From: Cordia subcordata
Lineage: Eukaryota > Streptophyta > Magnoliopsida > Boraginales > Cordiaceae
Assembly: GCA_028554755.1 (NCBI GenBank)
Contig: JAPTOF010000001.1
Location: 30,493,501-30,557,500 of the forward strand
Length of the DNA stretch: 64,000 bases
Direction: 5' to 3'
The translations under genes were made by a program, and so were the position numbers. The notes below the pieces were generated by a model. That model made no database searches. It was not told the origin of the DNA and worked only from the letters and a program-made list of their open reading frames with translations. The stretch's first letter is position 1; each line of letters begins with the position of its first letter. Positions 32,940 through 45,420 of the stretch are shown here, piece by piece.

Positions 32940-34026
32940 TGGTGTGTATATAGTTCAAACCAAGAAAAATATTTTGGGTAAATATAATGGGCAAACAAAT
33001 TGAAGAATTTGCTGCTATCAACGTTTTTAATTGAGGAAGAGAGTGTAGTTGAGGCACAAGTTCTTGAAACAATAGAAAATAAATTATTGAGAGGTGTTGG
33101 ACTGTTATTAGAAAAGGAAAAAATTTATGTGAGTCTGGGTTAATCCAGCAACTAGCTTGAGGCAAGTCAAAAAAATATGCAACTGCAAGATTTATGGGAT
33201 CATTTGGCAAGCTCTGAGTAGAAAATAAGAAGTGTGAGATTGTGCTTTGCATATGGTCGGTGAGATACTAATGAAGCAATAGAATGTTTTGCACAGAAGG
33301 ATTCTGATGTTGGAGTTTCTATCTTTGAGGATTTTGATCCCAATGATAGACATGATTTTTTTTTTCATGTTTTCCAATTTTTAGGAAAAATATTTAAATT
33401 TGTATAAAAAATTATTTTTTCAAAATTAAGCATCAAATATGCGTGGAAAATAAAAAGAAAATTTAAAAAATTAACCAATCATTGTGTGTGTGTGTGTTTT
33501 TTTATGATAACTACTTTTTTTCCAAATGTCAATGGTTAAACGTGCCTATACATGTTCTTTTTAGTAATTTTCTTGGAAAAAAAAGGTGTTTTTACAGTCT
33601 TTTATCCAAATAACTTTTGCAATCTAAAAACATACTTTTCAGTATGTGAATTTAAACACAAAATAGCTTTTGCTACTGCTTATAGCTCTTCAAGAAAATC
33701 CCCTAAAAAAAAGCCCTTTTAGAGCCTGGGTAGAGTTAGGTTAACATTTATCCCACTTGAGCCGCCTAAGAACACCCCCACCTAGACAAGGGAAAAGCCT
33801 AAAATATGAGGCAAGTTGTAGATGGCTTCTTTTTTTCCACGCATCGGTCAAACCAACGATTTTTTTCTCAGAGTAATAGAGAGATCCTTTTCTAGTTAGA
33901 CTTCTATCAATGCAATGAAAGAACTATTCCCCTCATATGCTTATTTTGTTGCTTATAAGCATTTAAAAAAATCACCCTCTCATATACTTTTTATTATTTG
34001 CAGCTTATAAGTCCTAAATAAGCTTA
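32940..34026. other. intergenic sequence, no gene recognised
   Basis: 33040-33350 has moderate complexity and scattered open codons on plus (for example CFAQKDSDVGVSIFEDFD near 33280) that might be a gene relic, but no family was recognised. The rest is AT-rich. Confidence 0.4.
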
Positions 34027-34434
34027 GAGGGTGTTTGGCTAAGCTTATAAGTTGGGCAAACTAGGTTATAAGCAAAAAATGCTTATATATATATATATTG
34101 GTAAATCAAGTTATAAGTAATTTTTGCCAGCTTATAAGTTGATAGAAAGAAGCAACAGTAAGTAGCTTATTTTTTGGCTACTTAGAAGCCGATGGTCAAA
34201 ATCACTGAAAAAATATATTTACCTATAAAAATGACAAGTAAATAATTTTATCACATTAATTAATGATATGTCATTTTTAATTATTATTTTTAATTATAAG
34301 CACTTATTTATTAAACATATTATTAGTTTATAAGCACATATTATTTATATATATTTACTTACTTATAAACAATTTTGACTTATAATTATCAAATATTTAT
34401 AAATACTTAAAAATAAGCTTATCCAGACGGACTC
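34027..34434. mobile_element. MITE with GAGGGTGTTTGG/CCAGACGGACTC ends (408 bp)
   Basis: Left GAGGGTGTTTGGCTAAGCTT, right AAGCTTATCCAGACGGACTC, flanked by TTA at 34024-34026 and 34435-34437. The interior repeats cttataagt words. A second MITE family, distinct from the 228-bp one but with the same TWA target preference. Confidence 0.75.
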
Positions 34435-35617
34435 TTAAGTCAAACAGGTTCTTACAAGTAGAATCTAGCTAATAATCTCTTGGTATCATTGCCTGTACAC
34501 GGAGATGTCTTGTCGTCCTTTCAAAGGAAGGAAGACCACATTGAGGGTCGCACTTGACAAAACTATCCACCAAAAAGATATTCGTGCTGATGCATCTACT
34601 GTGTCAGTCTCTGTCTTCTAGTGCATTTTCTTTCTGATTATTCCAACCCGCATGGCGGCCACGTTGTGCACCTATTAATTACTATTACAGAAAAGCTTTT
34701 GAAAAAATAGGTGCGTGTGAAAATGAAAAATTAAAAAAATAATAATAATTTACACAACTCCTTCTCTGTTGTGTGTTTCACTCATATAAAATCAAAAAAG
34801 TGTAAAATTTGATGGTGGATAAAGTTGAAGAATAATGAAAAGCTGATTCAAGGGTAAAATAAAATTTTGATTTTAATGTAAATAATTTTTGCACAGTAGT
34901 GATGTTGGGAAGAAAATTTTAATGCCCAAAAGCAAATATTTAAAGCACAATCAGGAAAAGTAAAATATTGCTTTCTGTAATTATTGTCAGAGTACATAAA
35001 CAACTGCTAACATAATTTCATATTTGATTCCTTATAACGCACCACATGTGGGGTGGTGCTTTCTGTTTATGATCATTCTAGGGGTTCTTCAGATTCTGAA
35101 GAGTCCATTTTAGATTCTTTCTTTATTATGTAATCCACATAAGTTTTAATCTTCTTGGATTCAGTGAAAAAGATAGAACTCTAGAGGGTCATCAATGTGG
35201 GTGTTGGAGTTGAAGTTTCCAATTTGTCTAATCAGACCCAAGAGGTAATCTTCTTGCTTGATTATCTTCTTGCCTTTTCTTCTTCTTCTTCTTGTTTTTT
35301 TATTTCTTTTCCAAACTAACATTTTGAGGCCTATATGAAGATTTTCGTGAAGAAGTTCTATCTGGGTTGAACTTTGATCTTGGAGTAGGTTTTGTTTGGT
35401 TGAGAAAATGAGAGTATGAACTTAAAATTTGGCTAAGAAGTGAAAGAATATTTTATTTTATTTTATTTTTTTGTTATTTTTTGATGTTTTGCTCTAAACT
35501 ATGTCAGATAATGATTTTTCAGTTGGTTGAGGTGTTCAAATTAAGAAAGTTATAATATTGAAATAAAGTGCGGTTTGAGGAGATATTTGGGGATCTGTTC
35601 GAAATTTTGGTTAAGTA
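34435..35617 (+). promoter_or_regulatory. upstream region of the ankyrin gene
   Basis: 1.2 kb between the MITE and the start codon. A (CTT)n/T-rich tract at about 35270-35310 is typical of plant 5' leaders. An in-frame TAA six bases before the ATG bounds the ORF. I cannot place the TATA box or transcription start with confidence; an intron in the 5' leader is possible. Confidence 0.4.
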
Positions 35618-38600
35618 ATGGAGAAACAGAGCAGTTTTGGAGCTGTAGTAATGGAAAAGCTTCCAAGTTTTCATGGGCGTATGGAGAAACAGCAGAGTTT
35701 TCATGGTGGGGTAATGGAGAAGCAGAAGAGTACGAAGGGGGTTTCAATGGAAAAGCAGAAGAGCTTTCAGATAAAAATGGAGAGGCAGATAAGCTTTAGT
35801 GTTGATAGGAAAAGGAGCAAGGAGTCGCCAGGGAAGAGAGGGGACTTACAACTTCACCTTGCTGCTCGAGCTGGGAATTTGGCCAGGGTCAAAGAAATTA
35901 TTCGGAAGTTTGATAGTAACACCGCAAGGAATATGCTATCGAAGCAGAATCAGGAGGGTGAGACTCCTTTATATGTTGCTGCGGAGAATGGTCATGCCTT
36001 AGTTGTTGGAGAATTCTTGAAACATTTGGATGTTGAATCTGCCTCCATTGGAGCCAATAATGGATATGATCCACTCCATGTTGCAGCTAAGCAGGGTCAT
36101 CTTCGTGAGTTAATCTGTTTCTTGCTCATTTTCATTGTTTTACTTCAGAATAGTTGATTGAAAGTTTCCTTACAGTTTCATGTTAGGAGGTCCATGCTAG
36201 CTTAAGTTGTTATGCAACATTAGTGGAATAGTTCCTGTAGCAAATTATGTGCTCAGTACGAAAAGATTTACATTGTTAAGCTAATAGGCTTTTTCAAGAA
36301 ATTGGATACTCATGGTGCAGGAATCATCTAAACAAGTTAGAAACATTCTGAATCTCTAGTAATTTAAACCCACCTTTCCACCATTCTTCTATGATGTGGC
36401 TTTCACCATTTATCATTGATAATGTGAACATTCTCATGGCATAGTGTTGCCAAGTGGTCATGAGTTATTGTAATGTGCTGAGTCATCCTAGTCTAGCTCT
36501 CTTATTGACTTGTGGTAAGCATTGGGAGACCGAGCTACTTCGTATCACAAATAAGCATTAGGTGCATATTTGTAGAACATGTCAGAGAAAAATTGTGCCG
36601 TCACCATTTTTCAGTCCTTCTTTAAGCCTGCGGGACAATTACCATTACTTCTTATTGGATCTTTTATAGCTTCAGTATATTGTACTCTTGATGATGTGTT
36701 TCTGGACAATCTGTTAATTATTGAAATCTATGAAGATATGAAATTGTCTGGGCGGTTGAGAGAATGGGTTTTGAAGATTATTCAAGTGTCCATTTTGAGT
36801 TAGAAATTACATGAGGCTTATGCCAAAAGAAAGTACATAAATTATGCGACTGAAGAATGAAGATACTACTCTAGTAGTGCCTAAGTGGAGAATTACTGGT
36901 GCTGAATGGACCTCAATCAGGTATTGGTTCACTGATTATTCTGCAAAATCTAGAAGTTTTGAACATGCTTGTTGTTTCATTCAACGGAAAGGGGGCTTCT
37001 TGATGACTTCAGTCATTACAAACTGTTGCTCATTGTGAGTTACCATGGATTTTTAGGTAAAATAGCCCAATCAATAGCAAAAGCTTGTAATGGTCTTTGG
37101 ATTTTACTTTGTATATGCACTTAGGTATGTTAGAAAAATCAGGCTGACTTGATAATGTGTCTAGGGGAGCCACTAGGGATTAAGGATGAAAAGAGATTTT
37201 GAGAACTGATCTGAAATTTGTCATGCATTGAAATAAAAGGTACTGCCTGTGATGCAATTGCAAAGTCACCTTTCAATTTACTTTAGGGTTTCTTAGAAAT
37301 AAAGGTATACTTTGTGTACGCAGCCTAGGACTCTAAATTTTTCCTGTATACAGAGCATAATATTTCATAGTAATTATTAGAGATTTTAGTAGATAGAAAA
37401 TATTAGAATCAGATATACTAAATTCTAGCCATATGATAGCTCCTTTTTGTTCCCTGATAATGGATATATCAACATTTCACATGCAACACATGGATATTAA
37501 AAAATTATTTACTCTTAATATAGATTATGCACATGAATGAAGCACATTTCTGACGTAATATGATTTCTAGGAATATTTTGTAGAATGCAACAGACTACTA
37601 CTGATAGCAGGTGATCTTATGTGACCAGAGAGGTGGGGAACCACAACCTGGTGAATGGCAACGTAATATAAGGAGTCTTGCCTTTAGATTTAGTTACTCA
37701 GCTAAAGGTTGAAGTTGTAATTCACATCACTCATCAATGACAAAGCTGCCCAGTAATACTTTGAAAATTGTACCCCCTTAAAGACTCCAGTGGAATGAAT
37801 GGACTGATAATCAGGATAGCATTGTGGCATAGAGCAGAGCATAGACCTAGATAGATCAAGTTGGCAAAATCAGACACATACTAATAGACATTATGCTTTT
37901 CTTGTACTTGAGTTCAACTGTTCAATAATTTGTTGACAAGGCTTCATATGAACAAGAGGATCCACGGGTAGCTTGAAAATGTAGACATTCTTTCTGTTAG
38001 TTCTGTCAACCACCAGCAATACAATTTTGTTTTTGATCACTTCCATTCTATCATCATTTCCATTATAATTCTTGCCATGATTCAGCTTACTGTGCCTGAT
38101 ACATTTCAATCATTACCTTGGAAATCATAACATCACGATTAATGCATTGTGAATACTATTCTACCGTTGCCACTACCAGTACTGAACCACTGTAGCAGTT
38201 GCTTGTGCTCCCTCTCCCACTTGCGTGATGTTATCAGATTCAAGCACCAACCTTGAGGTGAAACTGCTAGTTGTTTGTTACCGTACCATTGGCAGTTTTC
38301 CTACTCATTGAACATGTTCATTTCTTTACATGCAGCCTGTCCTGCGACTTATTATCAAGTTATTTGAACTTGATATATGAAATGAATACTTTAGCATGCC
38401 AGAAAGAAAAGGTATGGATATTGAAATAGCTGTATCTACTTACATCAAATTCTTTGTGTCCCCTCGTCTATACTTGAGAAAATATCAAAAGATTTTCAAA
38501 TCAAGAGTTAGTAGTGAACCATCCCTAATGCTGGTATGTTTGACTTGGTTAACTGAGGATATTAACTTTACTGTGGATTAATACCTTTACAGAAGTAGGT

Positions 38601-41600
38601 CATGGCAAAATGAAAATAATGAAATACATTTGCATTGGAATTCTGATCTTTGGGCTAGAGTCTAACGTAAGGATAATTTAAGCGGAAGTGCATAAATGAT
38701 TCTATCTTTTGGCAAAAAAATGTAGATATGCTGAAGGAGCTTCTGCAGTTCTTCCCCAACCTGGTCATGACCACAGATTCCTCCAATTCTACTGCCTTGC
38801 ACACAGCTGCTGCTCAGGGACACATTGATATAGTAAATTTGCTCCTGGATGCTGATTCAAACCTGGCTAAGATAGCTCGGAATAATGGAAAGACGGTGCT
38901 CCATACAGCAGCAAGGATGGGCCACTTGGAAGTGGTGAGATCCCTGTTGAGGAAGGATCCTTCTATTGGCTTTAGAAAAGATCAAAAGGGCCAAACTGCA
39001 CTGCACATGGCTGTGAAGGGACAAATTGTCGAGATTGTGCTTGAACTAATTAAACCTGATTCTTCTGTTTTGAGTTTGGAAGACAATAAGGGAAACACTG
39101 CACTCCACATTGCAACAAGGAAGGGCCGGACTAAGGTTAGTCTTTGTTCTATGTTTGTTGTTCTTTGTATCATAACACCATTGAGAAATTTTGTCGAAGG
39201 CTATGGCTACCACTGAAGTTAAAGTTTTCTACCTGAGGTGACCAATACAAATGTGTAGAAGTTTTTGATATTTTTCTGTGATGTAGAATCTGGTAATTTT
39301 ATTATTTGGAGAAGAAAATGAATTTAGACTGCTCCCTTCTTGTGTTTCTCATCTAATCACAATAAGAATCTCATGGTCTCTTAATTCAAGATCCTTTCAT
39401 TCTGAACACTGATACTTGACTTTAAACTTCAGAGAAGCACAGACAATCTCACTGACCGCAAGCTGATTTGCCATAAACAGACATGCATTAATACTCTACC
39501 ATGGATTCTTCAGCATGTTCCCATAACTTGTTTGACTGTCTATGGAATGTGAAATTAAATGTCAGAGTATTGGACATTCATGATGTTGAAGTATATTGAG
39601 GTTTTTAATGTAACTACTTATACTATGGTACCAGATTATAGACAATAGCCTAGATTTATATTATAAATAAGTTGGTTTCCTTATCATACTAGTTTCTTTA
39701 GTATAATAGTTTACTTATTAGTCTAACTCTCTCATTTTATAGGCCAAGTTAGGGCCTATATATAGATAGACACACTAGTTGAACCTACCCTGTTCATCTT
39801 ATTTCTTACAAATCTGTCTTAAAATTTTAAATATTTGTTGAATTCTGGTATTACGAATTTGTTGTGTTTGTGGTGTTGGGACAATAGCATTTTGAAGCTC
39901 CCTTCTTCTGGGAGTGAGATGTCACTCCACTGTATGGTATCTGGATTATAAGATTAGATTTGTTTTATCAACTTTTTGTAATATTGTGTCACCTCTATTT
40001 TTTCCTTGAATAATAGCTTTTGGGTTCAATCCAAAGTTCATTAACTTGTAATATGTCTTGCAAATTATTTCATATGCATGTGTTCCCACTTCAATCTTGT
40101 AATTATGTGTCGTAACATCAAGGTGTAGAACTTTTATGATATGTGCATCAGTTAAGGAGACAGTATAATTAGGGTAACAATCAACGAATATTGACCCATT
40201 TGCTTGATTGTTTTTGATACAACCAAGTAATGAATCAAAATAATCCTACATTTTGCAATCTCGTAATTCCAAGTGAATACTTGTATCCGATCCTACTCTA
40301 GTTAATGGTTTATAGCAACTTGAACGTGGCTTAAGTGTAAGAACCTATAACTTTTTTTTCCTTTTTTGCTTTATCAAGTGATTTCTTAGGAAGCAGTAAT
40401 CTTCTTTGTTGATCACCATCAAAAGGGGTAATTTTTTCCTTACCACTAATTGTCAACATTAATTTTAAGCCTGTAATTTCTTTCTGGTAAATTTTTTTAG
40501 TAGAAACTTTTGGTGGTTTCCAATTAGCAAGTTCTTGTTTAGTCTGTGATTATTCTCTCTCAGCTATAGTTTCTATTCTACTTGTTCCTTCTAATGTTAA
40601 TACCCAATTCCAAACAAGAATACTTGTTTTTTCCCCTCACCTCACCCCATCCCTAGCCTGTCACCCTATCCCCACCCAGCCAACTGCATCGTCAAGGTGG
40701 AGCTCTTCGTCTCCAGATACGATGGCCAAAGCTTTTTCAACTGTTGGAAGATCAATGACGACTATACTAATACTCCACTGCTGCAACACTTGAATTTTCA
40801 TAAAAATCCATCAAACCATAACCATTAATTTTGTAGTAAGAACACATCATATTATTGATAATTAGTAGTCTTTTCACTTTCAACATTGTCATCGATGTCT
40901 ATATGATGATTTATCTTGCAAGCTGCAGCAGCTGGTAGAGGAAGTATCCTCATACCCCATGATGAACAACTCCTTAAGCCATTGACTTTTGACATGAAAA
41001 CAAGTATGACTCACAAGTCTGTCAATAACATTGGACTTTTTGGGTTGGGGCAATAGGAATTGGGGTGGTGTGGGATGGGGAAGGTTGTAGGGGTTGGGTG
41101 TAGGGGGTGATGGGTTTGGGTATGGGAGGGGGGGTGCGAGGGATGGATGGCTGGGTTGGGGTAGGGGTGACAAGTTAGGTGGCTGGGTAGGGATGAAGTG
41201 AGGTGAGAGAAAGAAAAGTGTATAATTATTAGGATAAGATGTGAAGGTTGTGATAGGGGTGTTAAAGTCTTTTTGCTATAAAATTTAACTCTATTTATGT
41301 TAGTTAATTGTTTAGGCTGTGTGAGGATACCAAATTAAAATGTTTAAAGGTGTGATGAGAGACTGTTGGCATCACAGGGGGTGTTATTGTAAACCACAAG
41401 TGGTCTGGTGCATTTTGCACAAAGCTAAATTTTTAAAGGAATGATTTCATGCTTATATAAATGTAAAAATTGATTATCAATAATAAATAAAGACATTAAA
41501 AACCACATTTTTCCGTGCATTGCACAGGGTATCCTCTGGTTATATAATAATGTTGGACCTTTTTTTTGGATATAATGTTGGACTTTGACTTATATTTTTT

Positions 41601-44600
41601 TGCATGTCTACAACTTAAGTCAATTATGCAACTACAGGAGCATATAGCTTAACTAATTAAACTCTGCATGTAATGTCCTACATTGGTTTGTGTGAATATA
41701 TTTGAGTAGCTTGTAAGTGGGTGGTGCGGGTATAACAAATAATTTAGGTGGCCATTTTGTGTTAGTCAATTTGATGGTCAAAGTATTGTTATGCATACAA
41801 CAACAGTCTTGCTTGCAGGCCTAGGGTTGGTAGATTTGAGGGCCGAAGTATTGTTACGTGTACAACAACAGTCTTGCTCCCAAGCTTGGGGTTGTAGATG
41901 GCAAGATGGGATTAGAGCCAATTTGTCAGCCGGATGCCGGAGTTCAGTGCCATGCGGGCTAAAGTGTTATACCAAATGTGTAGTGGGAGCCACCATTTGA
42001 GTGCGTAAGAGCCTCCTTTAGAGTCTTGTATTGTCTGGTCCTGTGTGATTGTGATCATGTGTGTGCTCTTGATGAGGACGTCAGGTCCTTGACATTCCGT
42101 GATTGTAACGCCCACATCAGTTTGTGAGAGATATTTGAGTAACTTATAATTGGATGGTGCAGTATAACTAAAACTTGGGTTGATCATTTCCGGCCAATTA
42201 ATTTGAGAGCCCTGAGTAGCTATTTGTTATATTTACAATGCCATTCTTAGGGCCCATTTGGATTGGCTATTTTCAAAAGCGCTTTTTTTAACAACTTTTG
42301 AAAAATAGTTTTTTTTTTTAAGAAGCTGAAAATTCTGGCTTCTAGAAAAAGCTTTATTTGAGCTTTTTTTAGAGTTTCAGCTTTTTTGGAAGCTAAATCA
42401 AATAGTTATTGCAAATTTAATGTAACTTTTTTAGGGAAAAAAGTGCTTTTCCCTAAAAAAAACCAATCCAAAAAGTGCTTATTCACTGGCCTGGAGTTGT
42501 GGGCTTGGGGTGTGAGACTGCTATCCTTGACAACCTGTGACCATTGTAATTACTCTTCTTTTAATAAAAGCTAGGGAAATTTTAAGGACATCAATATTCT
42601 TTTCATGCTACCAGAGTTTGTTATGAAGGATACCGTTGGTATCATACCACGATGATTTGGCATTTTGTAAATCTTCTTTTGCCCTCATTTTGCATATGTG
42701 CTTTTTCATGTCTTTGACTTTAGCTTCAAGGTTATTATCTAATGTTGAATTCAGTATAACTTTAAGTAATTTTGAATTCTTTTGGAGGACTTCCTGGGCA
42801 CATACTGACGTATATATTTACATGTTTATAGTGTGCTGTCAACAAGTGATGCCTTTTTCCTTTTCTTTCAAATGTTTTGTCATATCCATGTGTTGCGTTT
42901 GTATCCTTTCTAATTTCTTCTTTAGTTCTCGATTAGTTGAATCTCAAAATTTTGAAATATGTAGCTCTTGATGTTTCTTGACATTCTCTTAAGTGGTTGA
43001 GTTTGCACCAGATTAGGACGAATCTCGTATGTGGTTGAATTTGCATCATATTAGGAGAAAAGCATTTACATCTTTTTCCTTAACATTCACAAAGGAAATT
43101 TCAGCTTTTTCAAACCAATCTTTGGGATTCATGTAATCATAGATATTTCCAATTGGCAAGGTTTTATGCAATGATTAGATATTACCAGCTATGTATCTAT
43201 CTATATCTATATATAAGAGCTTGACACATCAACATTAAAAATGCACCATATCTCGCCACATCAGCTCTCAAGAATGCTCAACGCGTCAATTTTTCTGTGG
43301 GATAGTATATGCAAATGAATTTTGATCAGTGATGCATGCATGAGTTTGTAGCATTGTAAATTTAAATACTTTTGTGCATGTATATTATTTGGAAGATGAA
43401 TGAAATTCTTTTAATGTTAATGGTGATGTGTGAATTAAAATTTAAGTATAACAAGTATTCGAGCGTATATCCAAACATTGATGATATCTTGTGCATAGCA
43501 CAAGTAATATTTCTAGCGTATATATACATGCATGTTAATAGTTTTTGAAAAGGGTATGAAATATTATTCTCAAATCCAAGTTAGAATTTTGGTAAAATTC
43601 ATTAGTTTGGATATGCAAGCTTCGGTTTTTAAGACAAGTTGCGCCAGGAGACTCGTTAACAATTGAGGTCTAACAATAGACTATATGCCACTTTGCTAAG
43701 AGGTCAACTGGCAAAAGTTTCCAAAGTACGTATTCTACTTGTCTTGGTAATTGATTCATCTCTAATTTTGGTCACTGTTGTAAGTCTGCAACTTCCTTGT
43801 GTTTATACCCTGTGTAGTTTATTCATCTAGCAGGACAGTTCTTCGGTTACCGTACTAATAAACTTAATTCGGTAGTTGATAATTCGTTAATTTGCTGAAT
43901 TCTGTGCCTGTAGTCTGCATTACTGCAGGCTGACAGCAAGTTGTCTTACACTAGGGCTTTCTAATTATTTGTCTGGCCATGATTTGAGGATGTCTATGAC
44001 ACTGCAAATGCATTCAATTCTGATAGTTAATTGAGTTTCCTTGAGACCTAAATCAGCTGGAGAGTACTATCCCAATGCATCGAAAAGGCAACTGTAGTTA
44101 ATAGATTATTACCAGATCAATCTACAATGATATTGAATATATTAGAGATCTTGCAATTGAAGTATCTAAGAAGAGATTTTTCTAATTAAGTAAACATTTG
44201 CTTTATATAATGGCAGATTGTTCAGTGTTTAATCTCTATTGAGGGCATCAACATAAATGCAGTAAACAAGACCGGAGAAACCCCTCTGGATATTGCAGAC
44301 AAGTTTGGGACTCCAGAGCTTGTTACCATGTTAAGGGACAGAGGAGCTGTGCATTCTAAAGATCATGGAAAACCTCCAAACACCGCGAAACAACTCAAAC
44401 AAACAGTTAGCGATATAAAACATGATGTGCAGTCCCAACTGCAACAGAGCCGTCAAACTGGCTTCAACGTACGGAAAATTGCTAAGAAAGTGAAGAAGCT
44501 ACATATCAGTGGGCTTAACAATGCCATCAACTCGGCAACTGTCGTTGCCGTCCTTATTGCTACTGTGGCTTTTGCAGCCATCTTTACTGTACCTGGTCAA

Positions 44601-45077
44601 TATGTTGAGAAGGAGACGGGGGGATTATCTCTTGGCCAAGCCCATATAGCAACTAATGCAGCTTTCATTATATTCTTTTTGTTCGACAGTTTGGCATTGT
44701 TTATCTCCCTTGCAGTTGTTGTGGTACAGACATCAGTTGTTGTGATAGAGCAGAAGGCAAAAAAGCAACTCGTGTTCGTAATAAACAAGCTGATGTGGAT
44801 GGCTTGCCTCTTCATCTCAATTGCCTTCATTTCTCTCACCTATGTGGTGGTTGGACCTCATGAGAGATGGCTTGCTCTGTGTACAACTATAATAGGTGGG
44901 TTCATAATGCTCACAACAATTGGTTCAATGTGCTATTGTGTGATCCGGCACCGAATGGAAGAATCAAAATATAGGAAGATAAGGCGAGCTTCCCTTTCCC
45001 GTTCTTTCTCAAAGTCCGTGGCATCAGATTCAGAGATTTATAGTCAAAGCTATTGCAGGAAGATGTATGCGGTTTAG
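35618..45077 (+). CDS. ankyrin-repeat/PGG-domain membrane protein (ITN1/ANK1-like)
   Basis: Three exons, 35618-36104, 38726-39135 and 44217-45077, with GT-AG introns, join in frame to 585 residues plus TAG; ITN1-type relatives are about 590. Residues 1-60 hold six MEKQxSF-like repeats. Ankyrin repeats occupy about 75-345 (DLQLHLAARAGNLARVKEII, GETPLYVAAENGHALVV, GYDPLHVAAKQGH, STALHTAAAQGHIDIVN, GKTVLHTAARMGHLEVV, GQTALHMAVKGQ, GNTALHIATRKGR, GETPLDIADKFG). The PGG domain starts at SGLNNAINSATVVAVLIATV (about 397) with PGQ at 423-425 and four membrane segments (about 407-424, 447-469, 491-512, 517-541), then a Ser/Arg-rich tail. Family members sit in the plasma membrane or endomembranes; ITN1 acts in salt/ABA-linked ROS responses. 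For this copy that is inference. No stop or frameshift was found. The start is the first ATG after an in-frame TAA. Confidence 0.93.
36105..38725 (+). other. intron 1 of the ankyrin gene (2621 bp)
   Basis: Donor C|GTGAGT, acceptor TGTAG|ATATG. It splits codon 163 after its first base. No mobile element with clear ends was recognised inside; the open frames are short and unconserved-looking. Confidence 0.85.
40622..41539 (+). mobile_element. Helitron 3' end with possible captured sequence
   Basis: At 41513-41528 the hairpin CCGTGCATTGCACAGG is followed by GTATCCT, then CTGG (41536-41539) and T, a Helitron 3' terminus on plus. No convincing A|TC 5' end was found, so the left limit is a guess. 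Inside, a GC-richer stretch (40630-40720) and a G-rich stretch (41030-41220) resemble each other in inverted orientation (ctcacctcac...catccct). The minus-strand reading DLPTVEKALAIVSGDEEL at about 40750-40680 looks protein-like but was not recognised. Confidence 0.4.
41669..42525 (+). mobile_element. TRIM (miniature LTR retrotransposon)
   Basis: LTR1 starts TGTAATGTCCTACATTGGTT at 41669 and LTR2 starts TGTAACGCCCACATCAGTTT at 42104. Both continue gatatttgagta(g/a)ctt.ta, tgggtggtgc and tataac. After LTR1, TGGGATTAGAGCC (41907-41919) matches the Met-tRNA primer site TGGTATCAGAGCC closely. A purine-rich gatgaggacg precedes LTR2. LTR1 contains a 67-bp tandem duplication (caacaacagtcttgct twice). 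LTR2 is split by the MITE at 42250. The internal region is about 200 bp and non-coding. Confidence 0.6.
42250..42478. mobile_element. Harbinger-type MITE copy 5 (229 bp)
   Basis: Left GGGCCCATTTGGATTGGC, right AACCAATCCAAAAAGTGC, exact TTA target duplication (42247-42249, 42479-42481). Same orientation and length as copy 3. It is nested in the TRIM's second LTR inside intron 2. Confidence 0.9.
43206..43516 (+). mobile_element. small Helitron (about 311 bp)
   Basis: 5' end A|TCTATATATAAGAGCTTGAC (an alternative TC at 43196 is possible). The 3' hairpin CTTGTGCATAGCACAAG is followed by TAATATTTCTAG. The next base is C, not the usual T. No coding. Confidence 0.65.
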
Positions 45078-45420
45078 CAGTAAACCATCAGTAAAGCAAA
45101 AAAGAAGGGTTCTATAGAACATCAAAGAGATATGTCTACATACTAAAAGATCCGCAAGTTGTATTGGGTTCAATACTCTACTCGCTTTCCCGTAGTACTA
45201 TTACCCTGATGCACCCCATGCAGGGTGTGCTCAACCAATGATGACAGCTTCGGCATCAGATTACACCTCGGAATCACAAGAAGGTGCTGCCGATAGCCGA
45301 TAGCCGATACTCATAATGGTTGACGCTGATATTGAATTAATTTCAAGTGTAAAAGTCCTTTACAATGGCTCTGCATATCTAAAATTTTGTCGATCAATAA
45401 AGTAGTTTTCTGACCAAAAA
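45078..45420 (+). terminator. 3' UTR and poly(A) signal of the ankyrin gene
   Basis: AATAAA at 45396-45401 (gatcaataaagtagtt), about 320 bp after the stop codon, in a U-rich context. It is the best candidate cleavage signal; an actual cleavage site cannot be fixed from sequence. Confidence 0.6.

Larger units (their letters stand above)
39136..44216 (+). other. intron 2 of the ankyrin gene (5081 bp, TE-loaded)
   Basis: Donor AAG|GTTAGT, acceptor GGCAG|ATTG, phase 0. It holds an LTR-like stretch with a TATATATAG box near 39760 (unresolved), a Helitron 3' end at 41539, a TRIM (about 41669-42525) with a nested MITE (42250-42478), and a small Helitron (43206-43516). Confidence 0.85.

Noticed and set aside
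39590..40100. Possible LTR with TATATATAG box in intron 2
   Set aside because: No TG...CA pair, duplication or primer site could be matched; left as a note under intron 2.
40889..41173. Pro-rich 94-residue minus-strand frame
   Set aside because: The Pro run is the antisense of a G-rich low-complexity tract; only the downstream part might be gene-derived.
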